DNA from: a bacterium
Lineage (GTDB): Bacteria; Bacillota_I; Bacilli_A; RFN20; UBA1709
Length of the DNA: 20,152 nt
NCBI GenBank assembly: GCA_012511355.1
Contig: JAAZGG010000059.1
Location: 1-20,152 of the forward strand
Direction of reading: 5' to 3'
Of this stretch, positions 6,875 to 14,590 are shown one piece after another (the stretch's first letter is position 1; every line of letters begins with the position of its first letter). The notes beneath the pieces were generated by a model. The model saw nothing but the letters and a program-made list of their open reading frames with translations. It was not told the DNA's origin and made no database searches. The position numbers and the translations under genes are program-made.

Positions 6875-8061
6875 TCGCTATAGTTATCAAAATAACCTTG
6901 AATTAAAACAACTGGCGTTCCTTTATCACCAGAACCACTGACTAAGTCGCAGAGCGAACCCAGTAAATCAGTTAATTGTCTAGGGGTAGTTCCTTGAGAG
7001 GCCATTTGGCCAACAAGATTACCTTTTTTATTTTTAATGCTTGTTTTAAGTGCTTCTTCAAGTTCTTGACCCTTGAGATTTTTATAATCATTATCGGCAA
7101 GATATTTGAGTTTTAATTCATTTGGTGTTCCTTTTAATCCAGCGGTATAAGAAGGACTTACCACAGGATCGGCTAATTCCCAAATTTTACCCTGTGGATC
7201 TTTAAAGGCTCCGTCACCATAGACCATGACTTCCACCTTTTTTTCGCATTTTTTAAAGATTTGTTTTTGAATGTCTAAAAGCAAGCCCTCGGCCTCTCTT
7301 GTGAAAAGTTTTAAGCTTTCTTTGATTGATTTATTGGAGCCTAGTAAGCCATAATCAGGGTTAAAAACGCTGCCACTGATGGGTTTCGTTAAAAGGTCAT
7401 CTAAACCTAAAACCACTTCTGCCCCCTTGTTTTTTAAAAGGGCTTTGGTTCTTTTTCTTGTATGAACATCGCAGGCGATAACCTGTTTAGTATATTTTAA
7501 AATATCTTCAGCGCGGTTAGAAAAGATGATTTCCGCTTCCGCTCCCATCTCTTTAATGAGTGAAGTGTAATAATCGATATAATCAATGCCCGTAAATTCA
7601 TGTTTCGAATAACCAAAGAGTTTACGGAAGGTGTTCGTATCTAAAAGAGTATTAGCAGGGTTGACCTTTTTAGCATCTAATAATTCATAAGATATCAAGG
7701 CATTGCCCACCTCATCACTGGGGTAAGAAAGCATAAGAACAATTTTTTTAACGGCTTTAGCAATACCCTTTAGGATGATGGCGAAGCGATTACGCGACAA
7801 GATAGGGAAAACAAGACCAACAGTTGGACTGGAGATTTTACTTTTAACATCGATAGCTACGGTTGTAATATCCACATAGTTTCCTTGGGCGCGAGCAACG
7901 ATAGACTCGGTTAAAGCGATAACGTCGCGATCACGTAAGGCAAAGCCCTCGCTTTGAGCGGCTTCTAAAACACTATCAACTACTATTTTAGCTAAGTCAT
8001 CGCCTTCGCGAATGATAGGGGTACGAATACCTCTGGCAACTGTTCCAACTCTTCTTTCCAT
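6871..8061 (-). CDS. CofE-like (coenzyme F420-0:L-glutamate ligase family) protein
   Basis: 396 residues from the ATG at 8061. That start has AAGG seven bases upstream. An in-frame ATG at 8085 would give 404 residues but has no ribosome site and falls at about the predicted transcription start. The N-terminal VARGIRTPIIREGDDLAKIVVDSV and DRDVIALTESIVARAQGNYVDI match the CofE fold, whose archaeal members add glutamates to coenzyme F420. GDGAFKDPQGKIWELADPVVSPSY is conserved in the bacterial long form as I recall it. Nothing else of F420 biosynthesis is visible, and this lineage is not known to make F420, so the real substrate is likely another gamma-carboxylate. It has its own promoter, is divergent from the ABC gene and converges on the HEIRH gene. 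Confidence 0.78.
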   Translation of the reverse strand: MERRVGTVARGIRTPIIREGDDLAKIVVDSVLEAAQSEGFALRDRDVIALTESIVARAQGNYVDITTVAIDVKSKISSPTVGLVFPILSRNRFAIILKGIAKAVKKIVLMLSYPSDEVGNALISYELLDAKKVNPANTLLDTNTFRKLFGYSKHEFTGIDYIDYYTSLIKEMGAEAEIIFSNRAEDILKYTKQVIACDVHTRKRTKALLKNKGAEVVLGLDDLLTKPISGSVFNPDYGLLGSNKSIKESLKLFTREAEGLLLDIQKQIFKKCEKKVEVMVYGDGAFKDPQGKIWELADPVVSPSYTAGLKGTPNELKLKYLADNDYKNLKGQELEEALKTSIKNKKGNLVGQMASQGTTPRQLTDLLGSLCDLVSGSGDKGTPVVLIQGYFDNYSD

Positions 8062-8089
8062 AGCTAGACCTTCTTTCTTGAACATCTAT

Positions 8090-8118
8090 ATTTTAATTAC
8101 TTATGCAATTAAAATCAA
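8090..8118 (-). promoter_or_regulatory. Promoter of the CofE-like gene
   Basis: On the minus strand TTGATT (8118-8113) and TAAAAT (8095-8090) are separated by exactly 17 bases. The predicted transcription start near 8083 supports translation from the ATG at 8061, not the one at 8085. Confidence 0.62.
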
Positions 8119-8156
8119 CCCACGGCTTTTTAAGAGAAATAAGGCTTTCTTAAAGA

Positions 8157-8184
8157 TTGAAAAAAAATAATTTTATGCTACAAT
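8157..8184 (+). promoter_or_regulatory. Promoter of the ABC exporter gene
   Basis: TTGAAA (8157-8162) and TACAAT (8179-8184) are separated by 16 bases, with TGC immediately before the -10 (extended -10). The leader is about 55 bases and holds two TGTACAA copies and a GGGGAG ribosome site at 8232-8237. The promoter looks intact although the gene is broken. Confidence 0.65.
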
Positions 8185-8193
8185 GTGCAGTTG

Positions 8194-8223
8194 TGTACAA
8201 TAAGAATTTTTTATGCTGTACAA
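8194..8223 (+). repeat. Two TGTACAA direct repeats in the ABC gene leader
   Basis: TGTACAA occurs at 8194-8200 and 8217-8223, 23 bases apart (about two helical turns) just downstream of the -10 box. Each core, TGTACA, is itself a palindrome. This spacing suits a dimeric repressor or a pair of bound dimers. No regulator gene is adjacent, so operator function is inference. Confidence 0.4.
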
Positions 8224-8245
8224 GGGTTATTGGGGAGAGTTTTAA

Positions 8246-11200
8246 ATGCTAGAAATTAGAAATTTATCTAAGGAATATCAAACTAGGGGCAACGTTGTTA
8301 AAGCCCTTGATAATATCAGTATTTCTTTTCCGGAGACGGGAATGGTTTTCTTACTGGGCAAGTCGGGCTCTGGGAAATCAACACTTTTAAATGTTGCAGG
8401 TGGTTTAGATAAGGCGACCAGTGGCGAGATCATTATCAAAGGTAGGAATAGTCGCGATTTTTCAGCCGCGGACTTTGATAGTTATCGTAATGCCTATATC
8501 GGTTTTATTTTCCAAGAGTACAATATCTTAAATGATTTTAATGTTGAACAAAATATTTCTTTGGCTTTGCAATTACAAGGGCGGCCTAATGATCAAGCGG
8601 CCGTAGATGCCTTACTAGCTAAAGTTGATCTTGCCAATTTAGGTAAACGTAAACCCAATACCTTATCCGTTGGTCAAAAGCAAAGGGTGGCTATCGCTAG
8701 AGCCTTGGTTAAAAATCCTGAGATTATCATGGCTGATGAGCCAACAGGGGCTTTGGATAGCAAAACGGGTAAACAGGTTTTGGATACGCTTAAAAAGTTG
8801 TCAAAAGATAAACTAGTCTTAGTTGTTTCTCATGATCGCGAATTCGCCGAGTTATATGCTGATCGGATCATTGAACTGAGTGATGGTAAGATCATCAGTG
8901 ATGTGACCAAGAACTATATTAAAGCTCAAGAAATCAATGAAAACATCAGTTTTGTCAATGAAAATGTTTTAACTATTAAAGAGGCTGAAAAATTAACACG
9001 AGCAGATGTAGAGACAATTTATCAGAGCTTAAAAGACAAAAAAGGTGAAGTTATTATCTCTAGTGGCGAAGAGCAGGTTAGCCTTGTAAGGCGAGCAACC
9101 CGTTTAAATCGCGACAACAGTAGTGAGGTTTTTCGTGATACCGAGGCTGTTGAATTAAAAAAGTATGGTAAGAATGACGCCAAATTTATTAAGTCCCAGC
9201 TACCAATGAAGCGGGCCTTTAAAATGGGAATGTCGGCACTTAAAAGTAAACCTATAAAGATGATTATGGCCTGTTTACTTACGACGCTTTCTTTAATCAT
9301 GTTTGGAGTAGCTTCCACAATGATGCTTTATAATGAAAGTTATTCTTTAAATAAGGCTTTAGCAAATTCTGAACAAGATTACGAGTTAATTATGAAATCC
9401 TACAAAAAAACCAACACCTATTATCGGGAGGACCTTGATACTGGTACCATTACTGATGAAGGCTCTTATAATGACCAAGTTGCGACGCGTTTTGGCAAAC
9501 AAGAATTACAAAATATGAATACCAATGACGACAATCATCTTTTTGCAGGTGTTTTTAACTTTAACGGCACCAGCGATACTAATTTTAATGTCGCAGCGAC
9601 TTTAAATGATGTCACTGTTCCAAATAATGAGGAATGTTACTTTGTTAGTAGCCTTTTTGGTTTTATTGATGCCGATCAAAATTATATGGAACAAAATGGC
9701 TTTTCTTTATCTAGTGGTACTCATCCTTCAACAAGTGAAGAAATTGCTATCAGTCAATATACTTTTAATGTTATGAAAAAAGGCATGAATACGATTGAGC
9801 AAGAAAGCGATGTCGTTGGCAAGAAATTTAATTTTAGAATCAATGGCAATAAAAAAATAAGCAATCTCAAGTTAAAGGTTTCAGGTATTTATAAACTTGG
9901 TGATTTTCCTGAACTTTTCAAGGATATGAGCACTGGGCTTGAAAAAAACATGAATGTTAAATCCAAGTTTGTTCAATATTTAATAAATAGTTATCATGTG
10001 ATGGGTTATGTGGCTCCTTCTTTTTACGATACTCATGCTCCTCAATTCTTTGAAGCCAGTTCAATAAGTTATGTTGAACCTTTGCCTTACAGAGGTTTGT
10101 ATATGGCTGAAAATATCGGGAAAAATGAAGCGGTCAATCAGAATGATTACTACAGTTTTTTCTATACCCCTAAGGTTGTTAATAAAAATCTTTAATCGTT
10201 TATCGTATATGCTTTAGATGGTGCCGTTATTAATTATGCGGCCCCTACAAACAATGAAGTTTATGTTTCTTATGATACCTATGTTAAAGAAACCCGCGAG
10301 AATTATCTAGCTTGGTTAAGTAAAGCGAGTTTTGTTTTAAGTAACAAAGACTATGATCAGGAAGTTTATGACAAGTATAAGGGAGATGATTCAAGAACAG
10401 CGGTATCTAAAATGATCCAGCGTTTAACAAACTACTATTATGGCGATGATTCCGATTATCTTGATGAAGACTTTGATTTTAATGAAGATTTTACGGCCAT
10501 CAAGGCTTTAATTGATGATTATTTTGTTAAGCTTTACAATCGTTACTACACGCTTAATAAAGGACTTAGTTATAAGGCTGCCCATCAAGCTTATCAAAAA
10601 GCGGATAATGTTGAATATACTAACTTTGTTAACGATCTTGAAGCGGCCGTTCAAGAGGCGCCTTATGATGTTACAAAAATCGAGGCCATCGACACTTACT
10701 TAAAAGATCGAGATGATTCTGATTTGATTTTGGAACAATATAGTGCCACCTGTCTTACTAAATCTTACAATTATAACAACGATGAAACAATCACTTCTAT
10801 CTATGAGAAAATGACAGAAGATTCTACAGAATGCAGTGCGGAAGAATACCAGTATTGATTAAATTTTATCAATAATGAAATAACTATCTCTACTACGGAC
10901 ATTAGTGAACTTTTAGATATTGGTTATCAACCTGGGAATGTAGATGCCAAACTTATAACAACAACTAGTCCAAAATTGAAATATAAGAATTATCATAATG
11001 TTTCAGGAGAGATGGAAGTTATTGGTTATTTTAAAACAGAAAGTTACACTTCAAGTTATTTAGTAAGTGAAGAATTTATGAGTGTGAACGCAGATTTATC
11101 TGGTGATTATTATTATGTTGAAAGTAAGACCGCTTATCAAAAACCGACTGATGAAAAATATCAATTTGCCATTACCAAAACAGAATATACCCAAAATCAA

Positions 11201-11695
11201 ATTGAAAATCTTTTAAGTGATTTTTATTCTTATAATTATGAAATGACCAATAATATTTATAAACAATTAACGATTTATCTGATGCTGATTGAAGCTTTAG
11301 AAACCGCCTTTTTATCAACCGGCATCGTCTTTTCAATTTTTGCCGCCCTTATGCTTCTAAACTTTATCGCTTCTTCCATTTCTTCAAAGACTAAAGAAAT
11401 TGGTATTCTACGAGCGATTGGTGCTAGAGGGAACGATCTTTTTAAAATCTTCTTTTCAGAGGCCGGAGTTGTGGCGGCCTTATGTGCAGGTCTTGGTATC
11501 GTAGTCTCGGCCCTTATTTGTTGGCGTTTAAATGTTGTAATGGCCAGGGATGTTGGGATCCAACTATTGAATTTTGGTATCTTAAATATTTTATCAATTA
11601 TCTTGGGCTCTCTTGTTATTGCAAGTATTGGCACCTTCCTACCTGTTTGGCGAGCGAGTAGACGTTCTCCAGTTGATAGTATTAGAACTTTATAA
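8246..11695 (+). pseudogene. MacB-like ABC exporter (ATPase fused to FtsX-type permease) with two in-frame stop codons
   Basis: One frame of 1,150 codons interrupted by TAA at 10193-10195 (codon 650) and TGA at 10856-10858 (codon 871), with no frameshift. The stretches 10196-10411 and 10859-10975 are open in the same frame. The ATPase occupies about residues 1-220: Walker A G38-KSGSGKST, signature L140-SVGQ (second G replaced by V), Walker B with D164-E165, and H-loop H196. One membrane segment follows near residues 340-360, then a large extracytoplasmic domain in which both stops fall, then an FtsX-type C terminus with three membrane segments and KTKEIGILRAIGAR. Related proteins export peptides or antimicrobials or act on the envelope. 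There is no ribosome site before the ATG at 10412 or the TTG at 10976, so the pieces are unlikely to be remade independently. The first open piece would yield ATPase, one membrane segment and half of the outer domain. Recent pseudogene is the simplest reading; sequence error cannot be excluded. Confidence 0.85.
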
Positions 11696-11725
11696 AACTT
11701 TGTTTTTGAATAATGTGTTGAAATT

Positions 11726-11753
11726 AAAAAACCTTGATAACATCAAGGATTTT
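11726..11753. terminator. Bidirectional terminator between the ABC gene and the tRNA operon
   Basis: CCTTGAT (11732-11738), a three-base loop and ATCAAGG (11742-11748) form a perfect seven-pair stem. It is flanked by A-run on the left and ATTTT on the right, so either strand yields a hairpin followed by U-rich sequence. It lies 30 bases after the ABC stop and seven bases beyond the tRNA-Leu 3' end. Confidence 0.82.
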
Positions 11754-11759
11754 AACTCT

Positions 11760-11843
11760 TGGTGCGGATAAAGGGACTTGAACCCTTACGTCGTGAGACA
11801 CTAGATCCTAAGTCTAGCGCGTCTGCCATTCCGCCATATCCGC
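11760..11843 (-). tRNA. tRNA-Leu (anticodon TAG)
   Basis: Eighty-four bases with a long variable arm, as expected for leucine. Acceptor GCGGATA pairs with TATCCGC and CCA is encoded. The anticodon arm is CTAGA-CTTAGGA-TCTAG. It is last of a three-tRNA minus-strand transcript. Confidence 0.96.
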
Positions 11844-11848
11844 AAAAA

Positions 11849-11924
11849 TGGTGCTAACTATAGGAATCGAACCTACAACCTATCGATTACAAATCGATTG
11901 CTCTGCCAATTGAGCTAAGTTAGC
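11849..11924 (-). tRNA. tRNA-Thr (anticodon TGT)
   Basis: Seventy-six bases with encoded CCA. GCTAACT pairs with AGTTAGC, and the anticodon arm is ATCGA-TTTGTAA-TCGAT. TGT can read ACA and, by wobble, other threonine codons. It is five bases from the tRNA-Leu. Confidence 0.97.
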
Positions 11925-11937
11925 AATCCAAGAAAAA

Positions 11938-12012
11938 TGGTGGACACTACAGGTGTTGAACCTGTGACCTCTTCCGTGTGAAGGAAGCGCTCTCCCGTTG
12001 AGCTAAGTGTCC
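11938..12012 (-). tRNA. tRNA-Val (anticodon CAC)
   Basis: Seventy-five bases with encoded CCA. GGACACT pairs with AGTGTCC, the anticodon arm is CTTCC-TTCACAC-GGAAG, and the T-loop is TTCAACA. CAC reads only GTG, so a second valine tRNA must exist elsewhere. It is first in the minus-strand operon. Confidence 0.95.
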
Positions 12013-12038
12013 AAGAAAGGGGTCCCTTCAGCAAAGGA

Positions 12039-12067
12039 ATTTTAGCATTATTCATGGTATAAAGCAA
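12039..12067 (-). promoter_or_regulatory. Promoter of the Val-Thr-Leu tRNA operon
   Basis: On the minus strand TTGCTT (12067-12062) and TAAAAT (12044-12039) are separated by exactly 17 bases, with TGC before the -10 (extended). The tRNA-Val begins 26 bases beyond the -10. Confidence 0.72.
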
Positions 12068-12080
12068 GAATAATAATGTC

Positions 12081-12109
12081 TTGTTATAAAAAAGCAAGTA
12101 TTGTAAAAT
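12081..12109 (+). promoter_or_regulatory. Possible promoter of the Nudix gene
   Basis: TTGTTA (12081-12086) and TAAAAT (12104-12109) have a 17-base spacer and good sequence. The implied transcription start would fall at the ribosome site (AAGGTGA, 12114-12120), leaving almost no leader, so the true promoter may be a little further upstream. Confidence 0.35.
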
Positions 12110-12124
12110 TAAGAAGGTGATTCT

Positions 12125-12607
12125 ATGGAAATAGTAAAGGAACATTGCTCTTTGGCCATCGTTGTTGTGCGCAATCAAAGTCAAAATCGCGTTTTAATGA
12201 TTAAAAACCATTCTGGTTGGGTTTTTCCTAAGGGACATATAGAAAAGGGCGAAAGCGAAGAAGAGGCTGCTCGTCGTGAATGTAAAGAAGAAAGCGGCGT
12301 TGATATCGATCAAGCCTTTTGTCATGGCAAAGTTCATGAGTTTCAAATAATTTTTGACCATACGCATATTAAAATGACCAAAAATCAGTTTTTGGCCTAC
12401 GCTGGTGGCGATGCTATAGAAAAAACAATCTCCGCCTATTGTTTTGAACTTGATTCCGCACCTCAACCCAAGGTTGAAGAAGGTTTCATTGAAGGCTGCT
12501 GGCTAAACGAAAGTGAAGCCTTTCATTTTTTGTGTTATGAGGAAAACAAAATGGCCTTAATGAAGGCGATTAATAAATTAAAAGGTAATATTGTTCAAAC
12601 AATTTAA
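12125..12607 (+). CDS. Nudix hydrolase (MutT/Ap4A hydrolase-like)
   Basis: 160 residues. GHIEKGESEEEAARRECKEESGV fits the Nudix box G-x5-E-x7-R-E-U-x-E-E-x-G-U exactly, so the magnesium-binding glutamates are all present. Nudix enzymes cleave nucleoside diphosphates linked to another group. The preceding GWVFPKGHIEKGE is of the kind seen in diadenosine tetraphosphate hydrolases and related housecleaning enzymes, but the substrate cannot be fixed from this. AAGGTGA lies four to five bases before the ATG. The last 30 bases overlap, tail to tail, the end of the minus-strand frameshifted gene. No signal peptide; cytoplasmic. Confidence 0.92.
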   Translation: MEIVKEHCSLAIVVVRNQSQNRVLMIKNHSGWVFPKGHIEKGESEEEAARRECKEESGVDIDQAFCHGKVHEFQIIFDHTHIKMTKNQFLAYAGGDAIEKTISAYCFELDSAPQPKVEEGFIEGCWLNESEAFHFLCYEENKMALMKAINKLKGNIVQTI

Positions 12608-14112
12608 AAAGTGGGGGAAATGAATGAAAATTTCCTCTTTTTCTTCTTCGCTAAGTAAAGTGATGATTTCGGGGGCTTTAGAAATGGCAAGAATTATCTC
12701 GCCGAGAATTTGATTAAGATATTTAATAAGCAAAGGATTAATTTCCTTTTTTTCTTCTAAAAAAGCGTAGTGGGTGAGATGTGTAAAGGCGTTACTTTCT
12801 TCAAAAGAGGCATTCAAAAAACGCTTAGTCTCTGCATCCTTAAAGTGATTATCATTGAGTTTTTCAACCATGAAAGAGGCATTGGGAACCTTTGAATTAT
12901 TATATTTTTTAAGATATAAGGCCCAGCCATTTAGACGCAAGATATCCTTTTTTGATACCTCTTTTTGGTGTTCAACACGATAATATTCAGTTAAAGTATC
13001 AATGTTTTGTTGATAGCGACCTTCAATGTCGATATTGGATTTACCAAATTTAATTTATCAAGTAAATCAAGAGCAGTTTTATTCGCTTCATAACCCTTGA
13101 TTCCCTGATGGATAAAGAAAACATAATTGCGCTTTTCGTCTTCATAGAGCAAGAGATCTAACATGGCGAGGGACTCAAAGATAGTGCGCAACTGAATTTC
13201 CAAAAGAAGAGTATTATGGTTAAAATATGCTCGTAAAAAATCTTCGTATCGAGGGGCTAAATCTAAGAGTAAATAGCTGATGTTTTTTAAGCGATAGTTC
13301 GTGTGCTTTGAACGATTAATGACATTGCTCAATTGAGCGATTATGTAGCAAACTGGATTTATCTCTTGAGGGGAATTTGCTAGGAGTTCTCGATACTTTT
13401 TATCAATGTCTTGGCTGTGCTTTTTACTAGTTAGAACCGCACTTAATTCCTGCTTTATTTTATCATCATTGATGTGTTCAATTAGGTTTTCACAAAGTTC
13501 ATTAATAATGCCGTTTTCAATAAAGAAGGGAGCAATTAATTCAAGACTGGCGAGTGTTTTATTATCAAGACCTTGGGCGATTTTAAAGGATGGATGGGTG
13601 TAGTTATCAAGGTTGCGTAAAAGAATTAAAAAGTAGTCTTTATGCTCTTCATCTGCAAATTTAACGTAGTTGAGTAAGTCAACTAGGGCCGAAGCTCTTC
13701 TTCCTTTGTGACGAGGTAACCAAGCAAAACGGCGAATAAACTTTTCTTCACTTTTTTTACCGGCAAATAAGAGTTGCAAACGCTTAAGATCAGAAAGATA
13801 AGAGGCATAGTAACGCTCAATGTATTCTGGGTTATTTGTAAAGATATCAAGTAACAAAACACTTTCAACGGCTAGACGCACAAAAAGCTTATTGGTGTTG
13901 GTTTTAGGATAGAGGGGTCTATTACTAGACACCAAGTCATCGTAAACAAGGAGTAAGTAATTGATAAGTGCTAGTAGAAAACCTCTAAAAAGACAGTAAT
14001 AAGTCTGTGAGATTTTACTATTGTCCAATTGATATGTTTTGAGATGTTTTTCACCGATGATACAAAAATCATAGTATCTACAAATGAGCTGTTTTAATTT
14101 GTTTGCATTCAT
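12578..14112 (-). pseudogene. Frameshifted gene for a 511-residue protein with two related helical modules (possibly HEPN/DUF5677-like)
   Basis: Translation starts at the ATG at 14112, with GGAGG at 14122-14118. The frame stays open to a stop at 12991. The rest of the protein continues in another frame from near 13055 to 12578. Adding one A in the A/T run around 13046-13058 restores LDKLKFGKSNIDIEG and a single 511-residue frame with no other stop. Two modules share R-x3-E-S followed by a leucine-rich helix (R79/E83 in FVRLAVESVLLLDIF; R309/E313 in IQLRTIFESLAMLDLLL) and a later T-H motif (T172-H173 in NYTHPSF; T444-H445 in NAFTHLTHYAF). This pattern recalls DUF5677-type, HEPN-related families, some tied to defence. 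The match is from memory and weak. No membrane segment is clear. Truncation would remove the second T-H motif. Whether the shift is biological or a sequencing indel is open. Confidence 0.68.
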
Positions 14113-14134
14113 ATTAGCCTCCGCTTTCTGTATT

Positions 14135-14162
14135 TTAACAAAAAACAAACAATAAATATAGT
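14135..14162 (+). promoter_or_regulatory. Possible promoter of the small membrane protein gene
   Basis: TTAACA (14135-14140) and TATAGT (14157-14162) with a 16-base spacer lie about 60 bases before the start codon, in the intergenic region shared with the divergent frameshifted gene. The boxes are imperfect. Confidence 0.3.
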
Positions 14163-14220
14163 GAGTATTCATGATTGCTTTTTTTTAGTTCTTTTGGTAG
14201 TATTTATCGCGAGGAGATTG

Positions 14221-14499
14221 ATGGATATGAAAGCAAAAGATATTGCAAGTGCAATTGCCTTTATTATATTTGGTTTAATCGCCGTCTTTATGATGGTGCT
14301 TATTTTAGGTGCCGCTTTTGGTGCCGATTTTGCCACTTCAATTGAGTGGTATGTTATCAAAACATGGAAATGGCCCAAGTTTAATGTCATTTTATGGAGC
14401 ATTGTTGTTTTAGCGATAGATTTAGCTATGTTTATTGCGATGTTAGTAATTCAAGAGGATAATCGTTCAAAACCTGTCAGTAGGCGGCGTGGTAATTAA
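14221..14499 (+). CDS. Small membrane protein with two transmembrane segments, unknown function
   Basis: 92 residues from the ATG at 14221 (MDMKAKDIAS), which has GAGGAG at 14211-14216. A GTG at 14161 in frame would add 20 residues but lacks a ribosome site, and an ATG at 14227 is also possible. Two hydrophobic stretches, roughly residues 8-35 (IASAIAFIIFGLIAVFMMVLILGAAFGA) and 57-80 (ILWSIVVLAIDLAMFIAMLVI), flank an aromatic loop EWYVIKTWKWPKF. The end is basic (KPVSRRRGN), suggesting a cytoplasmic C terminus. I do not recognise a family. It has its own terminator and sits upstream of the RNase J promoter. Confidence 0.7.
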   Translation: MDMKAKDIASAIAFIIFGLIAVFMMVLILGAAFGADFATSIEWYVIKTWKWPKFNVILWSIVVLAIDLAMFIAMLVIQEDNRSKPVSRRRGN

Positions 14500-14504
14500 A
14501 AGTT

Positions 14505-14529
14505 AAAGTGGAAGCAATTCCGCTTTTTT
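14505..14529 (+). terminator. Terminator after the small membrane protein
   Basis: AAAGTGGAA (14505-14513), a GCAA loop and TTCCGCTTT (14518-14526) form a nine-pair stem with one T-G pair, running into a T-tract. It begins six bases after the stop codon. Confidence 0.85.
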
Positions 14530-14530
14530 A

Positions 14531-14560
14531 TTGACCGTTAGACAAAAATAATAGTATAAT
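14531..14560 (+). promoter_or_regulatory. Promoter of the RNase J-like gene
   Basis: TTGACC (14531-14536) and TATAAT (14555-14560) with an 18-base spacer directly follow the preceding terminator. The ATG is 31 bases downstream of the -10, with GAGGAG at 14577-14582. Confidence 0.75.
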
Positions 14561-14590
14561 CCAACTTAAAGAAGACGAGGAGATAATAAT

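Noticed and set aside
10856..10858. TGA at this point read as tryptophan under genetic code 4
   Set aside because: All other tryptophans in the window are TGG and no other gene contains an in-frame TGA. The same gene also has a TAA, which code 4 would not rescue.
11275..11634. Minus-strand 119-codon open frame inside the exporter gene
   Set aside because: It is antisense to the FtsX-type permease end, where the plus-strand frame shows clear family motifs.
11915..12184. Minus-strand 89-codon open frame
   Set aside because: It runs through the tRNA-Val gene, the tRNA promoter and the start of the Nudix gene; it has no ribosome site and no coding character.
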